DNA of 64,000 bases, taken from Strongylocentrotus droebachiensis. Its lineage: Eukaryota; Echinodermata; Echinoidea; Camarodonta; Strongylocentrotidae. The notes beneath the pieces are model-generated. The model did no database searches. It was not told the origin of the DNA and worked only from the letters and a program-made list of their open reading frames with translations. Both the position numbers and the translations under genes were made by a program. This document shows positions 1 to 9,762 of this stretch, in pieces (positions within the stretch are counted from its first letter, which is position 1; every line of letters begins with the position of its first letter). The stretch is from positions 1 through 64,000 of the forward strand of contig JAVYIG010000410.1 of the NCBI GenBank assembly GCA_035222895.1, given 5' to 3'.

Positions 1-784
1 ATGGTAGACGAAGGTCTATCGGCGAAGTAGAGCAAGAATCCTCGATCGTATTGTATATGGGTTGCAGGTAGTCCATTTTGACAGTGGATTTCACAGACGA
101 GACATGAACAAAACACAGTCAAACATAACCAGGTGAGGGTTACATTTCCAAAATACATCCTGGTTTGATACACAGTCCAATGTCATATCAGAAAGACATA
201 AATTCTAGACAAAAAAACAAAACAAAACAGGAGCAAGAAGTCATGTCACTATCGGTCGCTACGGTGCAGCGCCCTTTATATCCTATATCTGTAAAATAAT
301 ATGTAATATTCAACTGACTGGAAAGTGTTTAAAATTATACAATATTATAAGCACAAGTAATTCAAGAAAATAATAGTCATATTTATCTTTTGAATAATTC
401 CAACAAGGTTTCGTGGTATTGTGGATGTGTCTTGGTATAGTAGTTCATTCACTTGACCCTCAATCCCAGCCCGGCACTCACGTCCTTTGGCAAGACTTTA
501 ACCGACATTTGCCACTCTCCAACTACATTTGTAAGTGTGTTATACCTGGCAGGATTTATTCTTTGAAATGCAATGTGCGCTGACTACGTCTGCCAGAGGT
601 AAAGACAGTGTAATATCAAACTTCTTTGGAAGCGCCTATAGGCACGTTGTATCATAATGCGATATGTGCTATAGCAAGAGCAGTTATAATAATAATAATA
701 ATAATAATAGCCTAATAGTCCACTCCAAATTATCATCATTATTATCATTATCATTCATTAACAAAATATTTCTGACTTCCGCAG
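1..784. other. Intronic sequence of receptor gene A, no exon seen
   Basis: This stretch precedes the first visible exon of gene A and should be intron, because the exon at 785 begins inside the Cys-loop. The Cys-loop exon that would precede it (136 nt in genes B and C) is not present here, so the intron starts left of the window. Only a short AAT microsatellite at about 689-711 stands out. Confidence 0.6.
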
Positions 785-1118
785 ACCTGCCGGCTAGTTT
801 ATGGAAGTGGGATGTTTGATACAAGTAGAATATCCCTCCTATCGTCATCAGATTCAATACATCTCGATGAATACCGTGAAAACCCTCTTTGGGAACCCCT
901 CACCACCTCGGCTGTTAAGCACACTCGTGTGCTCGAATGCTGCGATGAGGTATACGATGATATAACTTACTCATTGACTGTCGGGAGAAGAGAGGATCAT
1001 GGTCGAATCATCTCTGCCGTTGAAATGGATGATGGGATGCATGGGAGCATGCATCCATCTCATGTTCTGAAAGGTCGAGGAGGACGTGCGCACCTATCAT
1101 CCCCATCATCTAACCAAG
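785..1118 (+). CDS. Gene A exon: end of Cys-loop, loops B and C, plus extra tail
   Basis: The acceptor is cttccgcag before 785 and the donor is g|gtaaac at 1119. The frame opens TCRLVYGSG, corresponding to TCRLKLGSW in gene B. After the residues GRIISAV, which match the pre-M1 segment of gene B, the frame continues for about 31 residues with no counterpart in B or C, rich in His, Ser and Gly, before the splice site (phase 1). Confidence 0.75.
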
Positions 1119-3805
1119 GTAAACAACAAAAAAGATATCGAATTTTCCTTCATATTATAACAGTAATAATATAAATTATGATAATGATAACAATGATAAA
1201 AATAATTATTATAATAAAAAAATAATCATAATAGTGATGACATTGATAATATTTTCAACTGCAGTGATTCATATGGAACATAAAAATTCTGATTGTTATT
1301 ATTATTATTATCGCCATCATGACAATCTTTAATTGATATGAATATTAAACACGCTCTCAAAGACTTCCGAAAAACCAAACGTAGGGTTAATTCCAGTCGC
1401 CTTGTGCGTCACAATTATTAAAATGTGCGATGCGAACATGAAAAACTCACATATTACGTAATCCGAACATGATTTCCAAACGCAGTACAATAAAGTATTG
1501 AAATTACTCTTAAATTTATTTATTTTTCGGAAGTCTTTGCAACCTAGATATTAATGTATTGTCATATAAAGTATTGCTTTTTATTTGTTTCATAACTGGT
1601 TGTTCTTTGACTTCGGATAAAAAAAAAAATAATAATTTTAAAAATTGTAATTTTTCATGCGAAGATCATTTTCTAGTGCTCTATTGACACACTGTTTAAT
1701 TACCATTCCTTTATCAACCCTTTCCGTTCTCATACTGTATTTGGGGGTTTGATAACCAGTTATGACACAAATTAACACATTACATGTGATGATGAATTAA
1801 TAGTCATACCAATTCATGATCATCATCTTCGTTTATTTTTTAAATGATACGATATGGCCATAAATGAAAAAACACTATCGTAAACGTGATCAGCAAACCT
1901 GTTTTTCATCATAGTCCTCACTATAGGGACATACAACATATTATAATTAAAACTGAATAAGAAAACAATTCAAATATAACGAAGAAATACAGAAACCGAA
2001 TGCGTCACTGTAAGTGATATTGAAGATGCCTAAGTTGATTTTTCGAAAGACTTAGCAGTTTTGTGTAAATGTTTTATTTGTTACTATTCTGATAAACTTT
2101 CTGGTTTGATCATCCCCCCCCCCCCACAGCTGAAGACAAATCTAGCGCGTTCTGGGTTACCTCCATGATTACCACGTGGTTGATTCTTACAGTCTTCCTG
2201 GTCGGACCGTCATCGGCTGGAATACGGATCATCTTCGGGGGCTTTATCATCGTAGCCCTGGTTGTGCTGTCTGTAGCACTCAACGCACAAGTCGACAACT
2301 TTCCGGAGACGAAACTTGGTCGATTCCTCATGGGAGGGATGACGGTCACCGCGGTCGTCATCGTCATCAACGGCCTCATTCACCGCTGCTACCCCAAGGA
2401 GCACCCAGTGCATTTAAATGTGAGGGGAATAACTTTAATTCATGATCCCATACACTTTCGAGAAATCAGAGCATGTAGATTGTAGAGCATTTCAATACCC
2501 TACTAGGCTATTTCTATTGTATATAGATATCATTTTCGGGCTATATGTCATTTTGTCACTATCATATTCGCAGATTTCAGTAGGTTATACGCACATGGCT
2601 TAGGTTGATATGTAGAAAGCCTATGCAATCATGTTAAGATTACATTAACATTTGTTGTGGGCAATTATACCCAAAATGGGGCGGAGTCGTTGTACGCTCA
2701 AGAAACCAAGAATGATGATGATAATAATAATACTAATTTGGTCTTATTTACCCAGAAAACCCACCACATCACTAATACAGGCCTTCCTATGGGCCCAGCA
2801 ACTATTTTTACCCCGGAAATTGCCAGGTACCCATTTTCACCTGGGTGAAGACTAGCAAATAAATATTAATGGATGAGTATCTGGCTTGTGTTGGGCTGGG
2901 ATTCGAACTGTCAACTCAAGGATTGAGAGTCCAGAGAATGAACCACTTTTCCTTTTTCCCAAAAGAAAGTCTATAACTTCATAGGGCGTATTCTTGCTCC
3001 AAAGATTTCGAATACTCCTAGAAGGACTCATGGAGCAGTTTTGTTCTTTTAGTTGGGGGGGGGGGGGGGTCATGTGGGATGCTGAGGGTTAACTAAATAT
3101 GCCCCGATAATGGCTGATCTAGGATTCCCTGACCAAGAAGGGGGGGGGGGTAAATTCAGAAAAACTTCTGGAGGACTTGGGAGAGGGTAGCAGCGGAAGG
3201 GGTGGTGAGGTGAGAGCGATCGATAAGGAGGATAGTGTATTTATAAAGTACTATGATTGTTAAAAAAACAGGACCCTTTTGAAAATGGTCCTGAAATGGG
3301 CTGTCCAACCGTGTGTCTATGCGTTACACATTTACTTACTTTCTTATCATTTGAAATGTGTTTTAAATGTATGTTTTTTAAAAACTTGTATGTATATATT
3401 TGGATTTCGGAAATAAAAACAAACAAACAAACAAAACACTAATATGATTTAAGTATACACTTCCACGAAAGTAGGCATCCGTATTCACGACATGACATGG
3501 TGTGATTGACCGATGGAACCGACTATAAGGCCGAATAGAAAGTATTTTAAATGTATCGTGTTTTCTTTTTAAACCAGTTTTATGCTCGTTCAATATTTCT
3601 TTCTCTTGTTTGCCCCCCCCCCCCCCCGTTTATCTCTCTCTATATATCTCTTTCCTTCACTACCTTTAAACTTCCTATTAATATTCAGGACGGAGAGCGC
3701 TCTAAATCTAAGAAGCTCCGGATATTTGTGTTCATCGACATCGCCGCCTTCTTGATTACAGTCATCATACTGGGGACATTAACAGGCCTCATCTTCGCCT
3801 ATTAA
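785..3805 (+). CDS. Receptor gene A: nAChR alpha-like Cys-loop receptor, 3' part, divergent
   Basis: Three exons (785-1118, 2130-2419, 3689-3805) splice in frame to give the last 246 residues of a pentameric ligand-gated ion channel of the plasma membrane; the 5' exons are outside the window. The first exon starts with the second Cys of the Cys-loop, and loop C keeps the vicinal Cys pair and the downstream Tyr (ECCDEVYDD). Compared with genes B and C, several functional residues are altered: the loop B Trp (GSW) is Gly, the loop C Tyr before the Cys pair is Leu, and the Glu at the start of M2 (GERI) is Ile. A 45-residue insertion containing an extra intron separates the end of the binding domain from M1. 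M1-M3 and M4 are otherwise recognisable and the stop follows M4 directly. It may be a non-binding subunit or a decaying copy; the open frame argues against an old pseudogene. Confidence 0.75.
2130..2419 (+). CDS. Gene A exon: M1, M2 and M3
   Basis: The acceptor is a long C-run followed by acag (AG at 2128-2129) and the donor is gtgagg at 2420. It encodes ITTWLILTVFLVGPSSAG (M1), an M2 beginning IRIIFGG, and M3 ending near NGLIHRCYP. The order matches gene B residue for residue from ITTW onward. B and C have no intron at the start of this exon. Splicing to the last exon is phase 0. Confidence 0.8.
3689..3805 (+). CDS. Gene A last exon: M4 and stop
   Basis: The acceptor is atattcag before 3689. 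The exon encodes DGERSKSKKLR, then an M4 helix with the conserved Asp (FIDIAAF), and ends LIFAY-stop at 3803-3805. It is 4 codons longer than the corresponding exon in B and C and carries a basic patch just before M4. Confidence 0.8.
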   Translation, partial: DGERSKSKKLRIFVFIDIAAFLITVIILGTLTGLIFAY

Positions 3806-3984
3806 GCAATACAGCAGGAGCATCGCTACTTCACTAGAACAATTTAAACGTGGAGGAGGGGTCACCTTCCTGGGAACAGGCCACATCTACGCCTATTAAC
3901 TAAACAAGACGGCGTGTTGCTATAGCATTTTGAACGGGAGTGGGGTTGGTATCTTACTGGGGACATTAATAGGTCCCATCTTCA
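3771..3984 (+). repeat. Degenerate tandem copies of the gene A 3' coding end
   Basis: The last 35 or so coding bases (ctggggacattaacagg ... ttcgcctattaa) recur, altered, at about 3866-3900 and 3950-3984. The 50-60 bases between copies are also alignable (for example gcaggagcatcgctacttc with gcgtgttgctatagc). The unit is therefore roughly 90 bp, in three copies, and only the first is part of the reading frame. Confidence 0.6.
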
Positions 3985-4860
3985 GTAACCGATTGGAAGG
4001 CATTTCTCCTGCACGTTTCTTAGAGGGACGTTGAGTAATCCGAAACACACAATTATTATTGTACGAGGCACACAATAGCCATTAAATGTAGTCTAACATA
4101 CACTTCTTTTGATTCTTTAACAAGTAACTCTTTGTTTTGCCGTGCTGATCATTTGCTTTGATGGGGTGTTTTGTATGTGAACATAGTACTTTTATATATA
4201 TTTCTAAACACATTGTCAAAATCATTGTAAAACGATTGCAGTGTATAGGCATACCGAAATTAAAATGAAAATATTTGTGACCGTTCATGATTTATCATAT
4301 CGAAGATGACGTGTTAGTGAACCTTTCGGGGTTTTGTGCGAAGCTAAACAATTTTTCCTATTTGCAAAATTATCGAATTTGATTGACATGGTTACCGTTA
4401 TATCATTATATCATGTATTCATACATGTAATGTATCAATTTTTCAGCTATCTTGTAAACAACCTAAGTGTATTTATAGTTAAAGAGCAATCGAATGTAAA
4501 AATGTATATAACAATTTTAGTATCCTGTGTGTTAAGCTATATCCGATTATAAAATGAACGTTTTTAATCATTTTTTTCTTTCTTTTACATACGTGGTTAT
4601 TATCTATTCTTATTTTCATTTTAAAAAAATAGTATTTTCTATTTAAATAGAAAATTCCATTCACATATTTCTTGTAAATGATCAAGGATAATTCTTGAAT
4701 GATCAGTTATTTCATGGGGATACCAATTACTTTGTATTTTACCTGTTTATTTGCTTGTGTATGTATATATTTTGTTTTTGCTGCTGTTATTTGTTTTATT
4801 GTTTCCAAACAGGGCCTCATGGGAGACTACCAAATTGGTGATATGTGCCACCCTGTATAA
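3985..4860. other. AT-rich downstream flank of gene A
   Basis: No coding signal is seen. This may hold the 3' UTR of gene A, but no single polyadenylation site can be assigned. It ends in a segment followed by an A/T tandem tail. Confidence 0.4.
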
Positions 4861-4902
4861 ATATCAGAGAAAATAAATAAATAAATAAAATAAATAAAGA
4901 AC
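4800..4902 (+). mobile_element. Retroposon 3' end with AAAT-type tail
   Basis: A short unique segment (about 4811-4865) runs into a tandem AAAT tail at 4870-4900. Such tails are typical 3' ends of non-LTR retrotransposons or SINEs. No coding sequence is attached, so family assignment is not possible. Confidence 0.35.
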
Positions 4903-4997
4903 ATCATAGGAGCCATATCTGATCACGAAATGTTCTCATATCACAAACAATTATTACTATAAATAGTGTATTGTCATATTTGTTTGCATCAGTATAC

Positions 4998-5640
4998 CTA
5001 CATAGTGTAGTGCATTTCATTGATTGCGTTTATCAGTAAGATCAAAATAATTGTGTTAAAATTAAGAGAAGGGAGTATCTCAAGAGATCTACATAAATAT
5101 AATGTTTTCTTTGCAATGATAATACAATGATTCAATAGAGCATGCTGTTTGTCTTGTATTCCAAACAAGATCTCCTCGTCTGTCAATAATATTGTAACTT
5201 TTCTTTATTAAATCTAATATGCCACCATTTTCAAGTAATCTCGTGTATATAAACATTCTACAAACAGGTGCTCAATCGTTTCTGGCTCTTGTTTACAAAA
5301 AAAACACATTTCATTGTCTATCACTTTCATTTTTTTCAGCTTTGCATTTACCAGTAAGCATCGTGTGTTTATTTTATATTGGAATAATCTAGTTTTTGTA
5401 TCAGGAATAATTCTAAAAGGTAATTCATATATAAAATCAAAATGTTCTTCATTTATTTCATATTTCGGTCTCCAGTAGGTTTATTAAGTATGCTTTTGAT
5501 ATTTGTTTTCTTTTAGTACCATATTGATCATCTTTGTTGTCAATTTTGATATATAAATTTGTCTATTACGAAATATAATTCAAGTATCCAGCTGTTTTGG
5601 TAAATGCCTGCTTTCGATACACTGAGCTTTCAACCTCTGT
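4998..5640 (-). mobile_element. Non-LTR retrotransposon (LINE) ORF2 C-terminal remnant
   Basis: Read on the - strand, about 5170-5320 encodes a fragment with a Cys-x2-Cys pair followed by EPETIEHLFVEC, the typical zinc-knuckle region after LINE reverse transcriptase. A second open piece at 4998-5186 (EEILFGIQDKQ, then an AKKTLYLCR motif) matches the usual following block. Stops and frame breaks separate the pieces, so this is a dead fragment, not a gene. The catalytic reverse transcriptase core is not visible. Confidence 0.65.
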
Positions 5641-5703
5641 GGAATGGCAGAAACGACTAATCGCCAAAGAAGTTTATCAGTAAGATCAAAATAATTGTGT
5701 TAA
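5028..5703 (+). repeat. Exact 32-bp direct repeats bracketing the LINE fragment
   Basis: The same 32 bases (gtttatcagtaagatc...) occur at 5028-5059 and 5672-5703. The first copy lies inside the LINE-like sequence, so this looks like a local rearrangement product rather than a target-site duplication. Confidence 0.7.
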
Positions 5704-6155
5704 TTCTCTCTCCAAATTATTCCTAATCACTACAAATTCCCCATAAAAAATAATTTCCACAATTATTGTCACAATGAAGTTTCATGACCTGTACTGAAAT
5801 GCACTGTTTAATCAAGGAGTTTGTAAAATCTCATTGGTTTAATAATGCTTGTTAAATATTCTGTATAGATTGTTCTGGATTCTGCTTTTAGATGGTAATA
5901 GTTTAATGGCGTTCATTCAGTATTGAATATATACGCCATATCTTCAGTTTTATAAGAAAATCAGTTATACATAAGAAAACTGAGAATAAAGATTTGTAAT
6001 GATATAGTTAATTAGTCAGTAACGCAATTTATTAGGAGTCTCTGGATGGTTTGCAACTTCGTGTTTCTGCTTTTTTTGTAAGTTTTTTTTAGACTTTTAG
6101 ATTTTTTAGTTTTTTTAGATGGTGCCATCTGTCATCTGCCTTTCGAAGCAATGGA

Positions 6156-6297
6156 CCTTGCCCCCTTTTTATAAAACTTGTTATCAATAACAAGTAACAA
6201 TAACCATTTTAAACTACTGAAACCGTGGTATTTGATTAGCTGAGAAGAAATTTAGCACTTGTTATTGATGACCTATTTTTATAAAACATGGCCCTGG
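6156..6297 (+). mobile_element. Short MITE-like element, end CTTTTTATAAAACTTG
   Basis: The segment starts ccctttttataaaacttg and ends ttataaaacatggccctgg, giving imperfect inverted ends. Relatives with the same ends lie at 19653-19797 and 39580-39825. Confidence 0.45.
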
Positions 6298-6816
6298 TAC
6301 GATTGCAAATTTCTCACTATATGTTTATGTCTCTTATGTCAAACTGCTATTATTATTATCTTTTGGTTCCTCACTCAAACCATGTTGGATTTATTTATAC
6401 TATGCTACCTTGCTAAGTCTGTGTGTTTTCCACTTTTTACTAAAGAAATGATATCACGAACAACATGCCGAGTGCAGGTGTATGGGTAAAAGTATTATAC
6501 TTCTTTTATACTTATTAGTCTTTATGAGAGACCTATTTACATATTGAAATGATAATCATTAAATCGAATAATAGCATTTGGATTTTCAAATTTAGTTGTT
6601 TTTCTTTTTTAGATAAGCAATAAGAGGTTGACTTGTCTGTATTGGGACCAACAACGACGCAATTATAATATCATATTTCAAAAGAGGTAGGCCTATATCT
6701 AAAACGACAAAGTTCCGTGCATCGTCTGTTTTTAAAGCCTATAATACCAGGGTGTGTTTTAAAGTAAATTGGCACTTCTCTTCAGTTGAATATGTGTTGC
6801 ACGAGAAAACAAGACA

Positions 6817-7392
6817 TTAAAGGGATAGTTGAGTTCTGTTTTCAGACCGCAAATGCCTTCAAAGTGCATGGTTATTGCTCTTATTCTTATCTATGACATT
6901 TATAGTGCCCTTTTAGAACCTAAAATTGCTATGAAGGTCATTTTAGACCCCAAAATGTGTGAAATTTAGCCAATACGATCATACCAATTCAGCTCCACTT
7001 TAAAAAAACACACGGTGACCGTTAATTAATTATATAATTAAAAATAACAATACATGAGCCGGCTGATTGTGGGTAATATAAGCAACACGAAAATGCCAAC
7101 AAAAAGCCAACATCGGCATTGGCTGAAATACGACGTAAAAGGCGTTATTTTGTTTTTTTCAACGGTTTTCAACGGTTTTTTCAAATTTTTCATAATATCT
7201 AATATTTGTGGTGGTACACAAGTATTAGAAATCGTTATATTTCAGCCGTCTCTGAACCGATTTTGATCAAACAAAGATGGTTTTGTCATTTAAATATTAT
7301 GATCTTTCAAATTTGACACTCACTTTTTCATTATCTCACAAAAAACTATTTTGTGTAGCGCCCTCTGCAACAGAACTCAACTATCCCTTTAA
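6817..7392 (+). mobile_element. TTAA-flanked MITE, family 1
   Basis: A 568-bp element (6821-7388) has near-perfect terminal inverted repeats, AGGGATAGTTGAGTTCTGTT at the left and its complement at the right, and is flanked on both sides by TTAA (6817-6820 and 7389-7392). TTAA target duplications are used by piggyBac and Kolobok transposons; ends beginning AGGG fit Kolobok better. There is no transposase frame, so it is non-autonomous. A partial inverted copy lies at 30861-31042. Confidence 0.75.
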
Positions 7393-7590
7393 CCTATATA
7401 TTACCTTTCAGTTTCTATGTTGTTTTGAGAAACATCGTATTGTTTTGAGTTTAAATAAAACGCAAGATAATCGTTGGCTGCGACAGCTCATTGAATTAAA
7501 CGTTATGTTATCTTGCATGATGATGATGATGACGATGATGATTGTTTTACCTGACTGCTTAAAAGCATGTATATGTTTCTAAGTAAATAA

Positions 7591-7745
7591 CCAGGGGACC
7601 GACGGCTTTAAGTCCTCACCGAGTTATTTGTTAATAAGGATGAATGCCTTAACAAAGGATACGAGCGCACTGACTTGGTTTCGAACCCAGGACCTCCTGG
7701 TTACGAGACCACTGCTCTACCACTGAGCCATCGCGTCTCCATTCA
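7591..7745 (-). mobile_element. tRNA-derived SINE (upstream of gene B)
   Basis: The complementary strand reads like a tRNA head: an A-box region (tggctcagtggtagagc), an anticodon-arm-like segment (tggtctcgtaacca) and a B-box (gggttcgaaacc). A non-tRNA body follows towards lower coordinates. A matching copy at 19793-19937 sits at the equivalent position upstream of gene C, so this insertion predates the duplication. Confidence 0.7.
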
Positions 7746-8261
7746 TACCTGTGATACGAACAAAAGAAAAAAGAGGGACTACATGACTGTATTCCACAGG
7801 TAGTATCGGTCCTTGCATTCCTTTAAAATCTAATCATCAAACGTAAAGATTCTCTCTACTACGTGATTGGATAAAAAACTGATATAAATTAGAAATCAAT
7901 TTGACGCAAGTCTATAATTATCATACTATTGAACAGCTACGTAGACCCATGTTACAATAATTAGTAGTAGGCCTATGTTTTATTTTTGTTCCAAATTGTC
8001 AATAGATTATTCAGTGTAATTCCTATTATACATAAAGGTGCAGAGAGTGGATTATATGGGAAAAGAATCTGAAAAGACTCATTAGGTAATTATTTCAAGA
8101 AGTCAAAAGGCACACATCGTCTCATTACAGATGAGGGAGGTATATGTTTAGCGGAAAATGTAAATGACCACTGATTGATTCAATAATGATACAAGTGGAG
8201 GCATTCGTATTGTTGACCGAGTCGCAGCCTTATCATTCCCACCCTATTTTTTGTAGTGCTA

Positions 8262-8370
8262 CCCACTAGCGTACCTACGGGAGGGGGGCAGTCACCCCCC
8301 CCCCCCTGACGAGTGACGAGCAAGCAAAACAAAAAAGGAAAGAAAAGGAAAGGAAAGGAAAAGGGAAGAA
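8262..8370 (+). repeat. Dispersed repeat: ccactagcgtacct, G-run, C-run, GGAAA tract
   Basis: The block reads ccactagcgtacct, a G-run, a C-run and then an AAAGG-rich tract. The same order occurs at 29773-30055, so it is a repeat family rather than chance low complexity. Confidence 0.5.
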
Positions 8371-8816
8371 AGAAGGGCTAAACACGAGTAGACTCAGGGC
8401 ACTCACTTATCCATATAGGCCAATGCCCCGCGGTTCAGCTAGCCATGCTCCGAGATGTGGGTCGTTTTCAATACAGAACTATATACTAGCTCTGATTCTT
8501 GTTTTAAGCCTATAAGATTTTTTTTTAATGCCGATGATCGCTTTACAATAGGGCGTACAAGTTACAAGGTTCAAAAGTATGTCAGGACTCAGTTAGCTTC
8601 AGGTACATCTGTCAAATCATCAAGCCGTTACACAATGTGCAGGGCCCGCGTTGTGGCGGGGCTCGGGGGGGGGGGGGGGGGGGCTTTCGTCTTTTTTCAC
8701 TTGCAGGGCCCAAGACAAGATCAAGTTCACTATATGTGCTACCCTGTATCATGGTAGATGGAATAAATAGACATTTCTGTTTGTATCTAAATAAATCTAT
8801 TTCATACCCCTGACAA

Positions 8817-8990
8817 CTGTAGCAATACATGATAACCAAAAGTTCTAGTTGATTTAAAAATGAGTTTCGGGAATATACATGCTTTCAAGGTAGTTCATGC
8901 TACTCCTTAACTATAGCAAAGCATGATAACCAACAGTTCTAGTTCGTTTGAAAACGTGTTCCAGCAATAAACATGCTTTCAAAGTAGTAA
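8817..8990 (+). repeat. Two tandem copies of a ~120-bp unit
   Basis: Copies begin near agcaatacatgataacca (8820) and agcaaagcatgataacca (8926) and share the end atgctttcaa(a/g)gtagt. In the gene C duplicate the copies (21547-21625 and 21750-21815) are split by an insertion. Confidence 0.6.
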
Positions 8991-9130
8991 CTGTGATAGT
9001 CAGACAACTGAGACAAGAAGCTTTTGTTGATACAAATTTCCATACTCTTTAGTGCTTACCAAAGGTCTACTTGATTGAAAAACAGAATGTTCCGAGAACG
9101 TACGTGGTCTCAAAGATATTAATGACAATG

Positions 9131-9375
9131 TAACAAGCAGAGAGTAAAAACATGGTAACGACGAACGGATTTCCTTTCAGAGCCAGTTCACCCCTTTATG
9201 TTGACACTAGACCGCTCAAAGTCACGTACACATGCAGGCACATTATGTCTTGTAATGACCTTATGTTATTGCGTTCTCGCAGCTATATACTCGACAGCCA
9301 TTTGCGTTTGTTGCGCAGTCTTCGATTTCGACACACGTCCTCTCACTTACATGTTCCAAGCTTCCAGAGATCAAA
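9131..9375 (+). other. Candidate 5' untranslated exon of gene B (3' end at 9375)
   Basis: The sequence ending gatcaaa|gtaagttt is nearly identical to the segment ending at 23755 upstream of gene C, and both end in a good splice donor. The next acceptor (9677) lies 15 bases before the gene B start codon, so this is best read as an upstream noncoding exon. The start of the exon cannot be placed. A reading frame (CCAVFDFDTRPLTYMFQ) is open in both copies and would run past the splice into the main start region in another frame. Confidence 0.45.
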
Positions 9376-9677
9376 GTAAGTTTGCTATATTTTAATTGCT
9401 GATATCAAAAGGGCAAGTTCATGGTATTTGGTAATTTGATGTCCCATATGTTACTGATAATAATGGAAACAACAAAAGACATCGAAAGTGTCTTTTTTGA
9501 GACATTTGGATATGGGCTGATCCAAACTTGACGCTGTTACAGAAGTAGGTCGGAGAATGGAGTGTCACGTATAAAGAGGTGTTCTTTATAATCCAAATAA
9601 AAAAGTTGAAAGAAAGAAAAGTTTGTTATTATTGTAATCTTCTTTTTTTTTAATCATATTTTAAATTTTCTTCTCAG

Positions 9678-9762
9678 ATAATATCCTCAGCCATGAAGTT
9701 CTCTATGGGATCGTTAATGCTGTTCTTCATGGGAATGTTGACAAGGACAACCGCTAACCAGG
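9678..9762 (+). CDS. Gene B exon 1: start codon and signal peptide (coding 9693-9762)
   Basis: The acceptor ttctcag ends at 9677. The ATG at 9693 opens a 21-residue hydrophobic leader (MKFSMGSLMLFFMGM...). The donor is g|gtgagt at 9763, leaving phase 1. The start is supported by the paralogue C, where the same ATG and leader are kept. Confidence 0.8.

Larger units (their letters stand above)
7746..9130. other. Upstream flank of gene B, duplicated in front of gene C
   Basis: No coding exon is seen. The sequence aligns with about 19940-22870, which has extra insertions. It contains a poly-C/GGAAA-rich dispersed repeat at 8262-8370 and a tandem pair of about 120-bp units at 8817-8990 (each with gataacca, ttctagtt and atacatgctttcaa). 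Confidence 0.5.

Noticed and set aside
7677..7745. Functional tRNA gene on the - strand
   Set aside because: The acceptor and anticodon arms do not pair well, and the tRNA-like part is continuous with a repeated non-tRNA body; it is a SINE head.
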